DNA of 64,000 nucleotides from Phoenix dactylifera. Its lineage: Eukaryota > Streptophyta > Magnoliopsida > Arecales > Arecaceae. Under the pieces are notes generated by a model, which saw nothing but the letters and a program-made list of their open reading frames with translations, had not been told where the DNA came from and made no database searches. The translations under genes and the position numbers were made by a program. The stretch lies in the NCBI RefSeq assembly GCF_009389715.1, contig NW_024067736.1:1-64000 (forward strand). The letters are read 5' to 3'. Shown here piece by piece: positions 56,732-64,000 of the stretch (its first letter is position 1; each line of letters begins with the position of its first letter).

Positions 56732-59700
56732 TTAGGCCCCCTCTGGCTGAAGAAAGGGGTTAGCAATCTCATCAGTTCCATCAGTTGGCGATACAAGCAT
56801 TACCGCAGTTCCCCTACAAACCTGAAAGAGGATAACGTGGTACTTTAAACAGAGCATCATCAAAAAGCATCATTTTTTTCTTCCACTAAGAGGAATCAAA
56901 ATTATAAAGATTGTTGGAGCAAAAGAACTGGCAGATCGATCAGCTTGTAGCTGAGAATGACGCATTGAAAGCGGCCTTATTCGACAAAAAGATCTTGAAA
57001 TCTAACAATTTTGAGTGTAAATGATTTTTAGTAACCTCTCAAACTCAACACAAGTAGGTATTTACAGAGACATTGAGTCATCAAAGGGACATACTTCTTA
57101 GATGCCCCACATGGTCACGTCACATTTTTGACATAGAAACAAAAAGATAAAACCAGGGAAGAAGTAATGAAGTCACAAAAGACAATAGGGGGCAAAGAGC
57201 ATACTATTAGGCCAATTACAGAGACATTGAGTCACCAAAGGGACATACTTCTTAGATGCCCCACATGGTCACGTCACATTTTTAAAACAAAAAGACAAAA
57301 CCAGGGAAGAAGTAATGAAGTCACAAAAGACAATAGAGGGAAAAGAGCATACTATTAGGCCAAGTCGTCTGGTTTGGTCCGTTGTTTTCAGTGGGTCATC
57401 AGGATCTGCAACGATAGAATGGTTGGCATGAATAAGATCACCACTTTCAATACTACACTTAAGCATTGAACTTTCCAAGATATATTTACCCAAGAGTAAC
57501 TCAGAAAAAATGTTCAGGGATGGAGGGTAAAACATGTTTCTTATCCAGAGTTAATGGAACCAAAATTATAGAAGAAACTTGAGGAAATTCTACCAAGTAA
57601 CAAGAAAAATAATAGTAATGGGGAAAGTTAGGATCTTAAAAATCTATACTGAAAAGAAAACAATGACTTGAAGGTAATTACAGCAGGCTTTTTTTTTCTA
57701 TAGTTAATTTGGTAACACTGGGAAAACACTGCAGCTGACCTAACTATGGAGTACAGCTGTCAACACAGTAGGGAAAATGAAACTCGTCATTCTAGGGATC
57801 ATTACCCATGACACATGTACGAACTTACAATTTAAGAAACAAGAATATGACGTCAAGTAACAATCACCAGCAACATGCCAAAAAACATAAACAGAATGGG
57901 GATTTCTCAACTCCATAACTTGTATGCTTCTTTAGGTTCACTACTCCCTGGTACTCCCAAGTCATAGGAGGAGTAACAAGGGTTCAAAAGAAAAATTGCA
58001 GCTGCCATCAAAACCCATTGAGACAACCTAGTGATATAGTTACTGAAAAAATTTAAGGAATGAAATAAGGTAATGCGCAACTCTAAGATGCCTTTTGATG
58101 GACACATCCCTCAAAAAATCAAATACCTCTAAGGAACTCTATTGCTTCATCAAGAACCAAGTTTAGCAGCTGATCGTATCCTTTCAAAGTTCCTGTTACT
58201 GCAATAAGACATTCAAATGGTCAGACAGCTCGTATTATGATGCTTTCTGATCCTTTTTCACCATTAGTTCTCACCAAAGTCCTGAAATCAAAGTGTCTAC
58301 TACTATATAATATAACGTAAGAACTCTAGCATCAAGAAATACTTTAAGCTAACAAGCTTCAGATGAAAGTGCAGCTAAACATGAAGGTTAAGCAAAGCAG
58401 ATGAGAGAGAAAGCACTAAACTAAAATTAGCTGAAGGAGATGCTAAATAAAGAGATTTAAAAACCAGCAAAAAATTGATTTGAACAAGAATGCTAAGTTT
58501 ACATTATAGAAAACGAAATCTACAAGAGGCAGCAGTTATGATTCATATTCAATCTATTTTTTTAAACAAAAGCTTGGTAAAAATTTAATAAAATTTAAAT
58601 AAAATAAAATAAAGAAGAGAGTCCATGTTAGTACTGATATCATCCCAATCAATGAACAGAATCCAGCAACATAATAAGACAATCAAAATAATCTGAAAAA
58701 CATCTGCAAGAATTCATGAATTATTCACAATAAAGTTTATCAAGGATCTATCGAGATCAAATAATTAAGTCATATTAGGGAGATAACTTTGAATACAATG
58801 AGAGAAAAGATGAGCAACTCTTTTATAATCCAGGATATATGCCATAGGTGCTGTAGGAACTTAACAACCAGGAACAAATTACATTGACAAAAGGTACAGC
58901 AACCCAGAAAGGAAACAAGTCAATCAGACCCATAAAAAAATACTAGGGCAGAAGAATGTGTATGATTGCTGTTAAGAGTTGCTTCTTCTTGCTAATTCAA
59001 CTATGACAGAATTAAGTTCACTCGACACGTCTGCTGGTCATATAAAATCTGAACTTTCCTTCTAAGGAAGCCAATATCAGAATTTTCCTCCCATGAAACT
59101 TAAAGTTTTCAAAAGGTTTTCAACCTTCTGGAAGCAAGGAACATGTGCCACGTTCATCTGATCATCTGATGTTCATCTGTTTACTATCACTGTAATAATT
59201 ATCTCACCAAGGTGATCACGAACAACTCCACAAATTCCACAAGGACCATATTCTGGTAGCCATTATCAGAGATTAACTTGAGAATACCAGACAGGTCTCA
59301 GGGAATCCACTTAAATAGATCTCTTCCAAGGTTCACTTCTAATGCCCATCATCAGCATTCACCTTAGAATATTCTCTCTTAACAAGACCAGAAAACACCA
59401 ACTTATTACCCTATGGAACACCAAAATGGATGATTTCAAGGAAACTTGAAATATTATGGCATGCCTTCTATTGATGTCATTTAAAAAGGAGTTCAGAATC
59501 AAAAGACCAAGATGTGCAATGTCCTTCCTTGAGGAAGATGTAAAAAGCAGCACATGAAAAAGTGACACAGGCACCTCTAAAAAAAAAGAGGAATCAAGGA
59601 TGGATGAACAGGGATGTGAAAAACATGTGAAGTGGTAGAAGGATTGTAAATAGTTCATTAGCATAAGGCAACCACAGAAGAAGGCAACCAACACCACCAG

Positions 59701-62700
59701 TGTTAAAATAAGAGGGGACAGAGGCTAGTGAAAGACCACACTTTTGCAAGTGGTCACCAAATAATTTCATCAGTCCTAAAGTAGATTTTGGCATTGACTT
59801 CTCCCGTAAACTGAGCAGACAGAAAGAAGAAGGGCAGAAAGAAAGAAACACAAGCATTGAAAAGCAGATTTATCATACTATGGTTTACTTCTATCAAAGT
59901 TAACAAGCAATCTAGTTGAAAACAGTAAATTGAAGATGCTTGCATAACTAGAAATCCTGATAACTGAGTTTTTTATACACATTTCTTTTAAAAGACAAAC
60001 TGTCAAAACTAATCAACTTATAATTAAGAAAGTTAGGAATACATAGTAAACATAGACAACAAACCTTGTCTCCCTCCAGTTAGCTTGACCTGGACCCCCT
60101 TGTCAACAAACTTTGCCAAATCTAAAACGGTCTCCTTTCGGCCTGACTGGAATAGATGACAAAAGCATTTTGATGAGAACAACATATTACCTGAGATTGT
60201 TGTGTGATCATTAAAGAAACTTAAGCAAGTAAAAGCAACAATTCCAATAAGGGATGAATTAGATTAAACTTTCTAGTGACCGATCCTATAAGCATGAAGC
60301 CGGGGCTGATTTAAAGTAGAAGATGCAAAAAAGTTGATCGTGCATAGGCCAAAAAAGCTATATGCAATTTCACCATCTTTTGCACACTCCTGGCCTACTA
60401 GCCTATCAAGAACAAAGTATTCTACCCAAACAATTGTCATGGGTCTAACCAAGGTTGGCCGAACCGGACCAAACCATCCGGTTCGGCCCATACCGAGCCA
60501 ACCCAGTGGGGGACCAGGTCGGTTCGCTTATTAAATTCGGGGCTGGTCCCGAGCTAGCCGGTTCTGTTCGAAATTGATGTGAACCATCCGGTTTGCACCG
60601 AGTCGGGCCAGTTTGGACCGGCCTGCCTCCCCCTTTCCTTCTTTTGTTATAAACTTCTCGGGTCGTCTCAACGGTTCAGAGCCGATCATCGCATGACTCC
60701 TTGTTCGAGACATCCTCTCAAAGATATGATCGAAAGATGCTTAGACGAGGCCACTACATTATCCAATCGACTTGGTCAAGAAGGCGATATCCATCTTCCC
60801 AACATAGCCAGACAAAGAGGGACACGAAGAGTAAGCAGACAAAGAGAGACAAAGGGTAAGCAAGCAGCTGCTCAGCACACCAAAAAAGAAAAACAAGAAG
60901 CACCTGCAGCTCCCACGGAGAGTGTAGAGAAGGAGCCAGTTCACTCAAATTTAGAGACTGAGAGCAGCAGTTCTGGTGGTCATGGATTTGTTGACCGAAG
61001 AGAAAGTGGAAAAAATGAGACCGTTTATGAGACACAGCCGCAGAGTAGTTTTCGATTCAACAGTGAGTCCCAATTAACACATTTTACACAAAATAGGAAC
61101 CACGGTGCACAATCTAGTAGAGCCTGCGAGGATACGACTGCATATAGGAGACAGACTCTTTGAGATCATTCAAAAGAATACGATGCAGCTACAGATGACC
61201 TCGCATGTGGAATAAAATCTAGACGTATCACGTTTCAAGTCGTATATTGGATCCTATTACCTGCAGTCACATGCAACCTATGATCCATACGGATACAGAT
61301 ATAGACATGGTGCGTCTGAGGCATCATCTTCCGGTGGCTACTATTCTACGCAATTCGGAGCATCTTACAAGTTGAATTTTGCTATCAGCTTATTCGAATG
61401 GGCCCGTTTTATCAGTCAGAAGATACCTTTCAGAGTCAGAGCTTCAGCAAGAGATCCGAGAGTGCTTATAACCCAGAGCACGTTCCTTATAAAATAAACA
61501 TACAAAACTGTATCGCTTAGTTAGAGGGATGGGCTGATGTGTCTTCTGACAATGTTGATGATCCAAATATCTACGAGAGGCATCGCCACTCGACGAGATT
61601 TTAGATATTGACATATATGTTATACTTTAAATATATGTATATTATTTTATATTTTTTTACCTTACGAGTTGATTTTAGGATATTTCATGTTGTTTCTTAT
61701 AATATGCAACATCTTACTAATCATTTTATATTTTGTATCATTTTATATTTCACTGTTGCCTTTCCTGAGCAACCTCATGTATTAACTTTCCCCCTTTCTC
61801 AACCCTTTGTCAGGGTAAGTTTCTAGCAAATTTTCATATCTGATAAAGTTGTTTTCTTTTTCTTAACAAATTCTAAAGTGTCATGACCAAAATGACACTG
61901 CCTATACCGATTAAGTATTTGACATGATGAGATGGCCATGGATCAAAGTGCAAATTGCATTGTGCAGTATCTTTGGAATCACTATCCCAACATGTTAATA
62001 AAGCGCATGAAACCCATTTAATGTAACACCAATTACATTTTCAAGTACAGGCTATATATTGTAACTTAAGGAACATGCAAAATCCCCAAAACCTACTTAA
62101 TCTGGAGTTTGCAAATGAATTCAACGTATAAGGTTGTAGCAAAAGATTACTAAGACACTCATGCTCTCATAAACAAACAAGATTCTTCCCAGTGAACTGC
62201 AAATACATGTTAAGAGGCTTTGTATTAACCATAAATTAATGAAGAAATGAAGCTCCCTTGAAAATTTTCAAGATGTATTAATACTAAATTAGATCAGAAT
62301 GGTGGCTCATCAGGGACTAGCCAGTTCAGTTAATACTGATACTAGAATGAACTCAATGAAAAGACACATGGAATTTACCTCACAGAATGTGCAGAAGATC
62401 TCTGAGTACATCCTTTTTTCTAATACAACTAAGAGAATCTACTCCCATAATTTAACACAGGATGGAGACTATAAACTTACCAAGACTACTTAAACCATGA
62501 AGTATCAGGGAACCCAAAAAAAAAATCACGAAAAAGGAAACAAAAACAATTATACGTTTCCATCATGTTCCATATTGTAGAATCAATACACTCATTGATA
62601 TGAGCAAGAATCAATACACCAATCCTTTCTCTATAACAATGACTTGGCGGGATAAGAGACGTCCTTTTACCACAAAACAATAACTTGAGCTATCGCACTT

Positions 62701-62756
62701 GAACATTAACAAATGGCTAGAAGAGAGAAAGAACTGCAGCAATATTGACTTACCAT
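56732..62756 (-). CDS. LSM7: LSm7, U6 snRNA-associated Sm-like protein (5 coding exons)
   Basis: LSm7 is a subunit of the LSm1-7 ring (cytoplasmic mRNA decay) and the LSm2-8 ring (nuclear, U6 snRNA and splicing). Coding exons on the minus strand are 62756-62754 (the ATG alone), 60146-60065, 58198-58127, 57405-57353 and 56821-56732. All introns are GT/AG and phases agree: 300 nt, 99 residues, the same length as Arabidopsis LSM7. Motifs: SGRKETVLDLAKFVDKGVQV (N-helix and Sm1), GTLKGYDQLLNLVLDEA (Sm1), DDPLKTTDQTRRLGLI (loop and Sm2), VCRGTAVMLVSP (Sm2), and tail EIANPFLQPEGA. Intron 1 (2.6 kb) contains a hAT copy; intron 4 contains a tandem duplication of the coding exon 4 end. A 5'UTR part from about 62849 to 62757 (after an AG at a TTCCAG acceptor) is plausible, with a first exon near 63200-63290. 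Confidence 0.95.
57062..57363. repeat. About 150-bp tandem duplication spanning the end of LSM7 coding exon 4
   Basis: Copy 1 (about 57062-57215) and copy 2 (about 57216-57363) share CAGAGACATTGAGTCA and GATGCCCCACATGGTCACG blocks and both end in GCATACTATTAGGCCAA. That end is the last 11 nt of coding exon 4 plus its GTATGC donor on the minus strand. Copy 2 is the true exon end; copy 1 places a duplicate donor 148 bp into intron 4. Confidence 0.85.
60450..61743 (+). mobile_element. hAT-type transposon copy, 3'-truncated, in LSM7 intron 1
   Basis: Starts with CAAGGTTGGCCGAACCGG, the same terminal repeat as the 25598-40185 copy in the other orientation, and stays alignable through the block ending near TTTTGTATC (61743). 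After that the two copies diverge, so the 3' end is missing here. An open frame 60579-61163 encodes a low-complexity, charged segment with GGHGFVDR and LTHFTQNRNHG, like the tail region of plant hAT transposases. Downstream the frame is broken, ending near ERHRHSTRF (about 61577-61605). Confidence 0.65.
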
Positions 62757-63300
62757 CTTATATCGGAATCTCCTCTGTTAATTTTTTCCCTCTTAGTGTC
62801 CGACAAGAAGTGTTTGCGCACAAGCAAAAATCAACAGAAATACCTGGAATTAAATCATGATTCGAGATAAGCCTGAGAACAATTATAATTTTTATTACCA
62901 AAAAAAAAGGGGAAAACTCATCAATACAGGAAAGAATAACTCGTGAAACCCTAATGTAGGCGAGGGAGTAGAAGAAAATTAACTTGTACTAACCAATTTA
63001 CCGTAGAAAAAAAAATAAACTTAAAAGGAACCGAAAAATCGAACGCTTCTTTGAAACTACATATATACGTGCATAAAAGAAGATATGGGGAAAAAAGGTA
63101 AAGAAAAACGAAATCGAACCACCGAATAGATTGCGAAAAGAGCCAAAAAATAAAAAAGATTGCTTCGATTTCTCCTACGTTTTGATGGGTATTTGAATGG
63201 AAAAGAACGCTGAGGCGTCGGCCTAGGGTTTCCTTCCTGCCTTCTTCCAGGGGGGAATCGGAGGAACACGCACAAATCTTTCGGTCGGAGTTATCATCAA
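62757..63300 (-). promoter_or_regulatory. LSM7 5'UTR and promoter region
   Basis: Upstream of the isolated ATG the minus strand has a likely 5'UTR exon (from about 62849) and an AT-rich probable intron. It is preceded near 63220-63240 by AAACCCTAGG, a telo-box-like motif frequent in plant translation- and RNA-related gene leaders. Exact UTR splice sites are not certain. Confidence 0.4.
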
Positions 63301-64000
63301 TAGGTGGGCGGAAGCGAGCCGAGTTGGACTAACTCAAGCTAAGGCTCGTTTTGTATTCGAGCTCGACTCAGGTTTGTCGTTCACGACTGGTCTGTTTAAG
63401 TGCTTTGGCGAGGGCTTGAGGCCTCTTCTAATTTTTAATTATATAACTTAAACTAAGCATCCAGATTATATCTTAAACTTATAATTAAAATGTATATACA
63501 TTATATTGATATAATAAGTACGAAATAACTATATTATATATATGTAATAATAATTAAGATAACATATTTGAAACCTTCATTTCTGCTTGTCTACTAATAG
63601 AGCGGGCCGAATTTAAAACTAGGAGGACCTGGTTTGCAAACAATCCATTCATTTGGTACATGATTGGGGTTTTAATATCAGCATTACGTGACGCATCATT
63701 TCAAGTTTTCTAAGTTCTAATAGAAGTAGCAAGAGAAGTGTTAGATCTACGGAACTGTCTATATATCTTTTGCCACCTTCACAGTCACCTAGGGTTGGAA
63801 ATAGGCTCAGACCAGCTCGAAGCCCATCGGACCTGGTCAGGCTTCGGAGTAGGTTTTAAAAAATTTAGATCAAGTTTGGGCTTAAATATAGAGCTCATTT
63901 ATTTTTTTGGGCAGGCTAGGGTATGTCATTAATAAGGCCAAAAATGGGGCCCAAATCAATTTTTTTTTTATGTTGTTATTAGAGAGAATGATGAGGAAGT
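63301..64000. other. AT-rich intergenic DNA
   Basis: No gene is seen. A stretch at 63310-63380 rich in GAGCTCGA/CGAGCCGAG motifs resembles dispersed plant repeats but cannot be delimited. Confidence 0.4.

Noticed and set aside
59359..59697. 112-codon minus-strand frame in LSM7 intron 2
   Set aside because: It lies wholly in an intron with consistent splice sites on both sides. The hydrophobic composition reflects T-rich DNA and no domain is seen.

Overview
The window is nuclear DNA of a flowering plant. GC-rich exons beside AT-rich intergenic DNA, and the mix of transposable elements, point to a monocot; a palm-type genome is my best guess, but that is inference. About 40% of the window is two large Ty3/gypsy retrotransposons of the Tat lineage. 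Four host genes are recognisable.

Layout. Positions 1-650 hold the decayed 3' end of a LINE (RNase H domain plus an AAT-rich tail). A five-exon gene for chloroplast class II DAHP synthase, the first shikimate-pathway enzyme, lies on the minus strand at 7461-2505. Its intron 2 carries an 80-bp LTR with adjacent primer-binding site, and its upstream region has three G-boxes and long GA runs. Tat element A fills 8467-20034 on the minus strand and is decayed (at least three frameshifts, no target-site duplication). A single-exon A20/AN1 zinc-finger stress-associated protein gene follows at 22440-22913 (+). Next is a 441-bp TRIM-like element (24357-24797). A hAT-type DNA transposon (25598-40185) is split by Tat element B (26592-39628, +), which is young: GCATG duplication on both sides, and LTRs differing by three substitutions and one 2-bp indel.

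The right half is mostly AT-rich intergenic DNA. It has degraded TRIM-like repeats (41.1-41.5 kb), CT/AT microsatellites (42.8-43.2 kb), a probable gypsy solo LTR (44.2-46.2 kb), an intronless UNICORN-like AGC VIII kinase gene (52271-53566, +), and a five-coding-exon LSM7 gene on the minus strand (62756-56732). The first coding exon of LSM7 contributes only the ATG. LSM7 intron 1 holds a second, truncated hAT copy, and intron 4 holds a 150-bp tandem duplication that copies the end of coding exon 4 and its splice donor.

The most interesting feature is in the Tat elements. Opposite to gag-pol, element B carries a spliced antisense gene with its own TATA-like box, a 5'UTR intron and three coding exons (729 codons): a 'putative gypsy type transposon' domain, a basic linker and a long coiled coil. 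Element A keeps coding exons 2 and 3 open and free of indels although its gag-pol is broken. A second antisense TATA box is conserved between the 46/121-bp repeat arrays and the pol end. Antisense ORFs and 3' tandem arrays are known in the Tat lineage, but the function of this gene and the second antisense unit are open questions.
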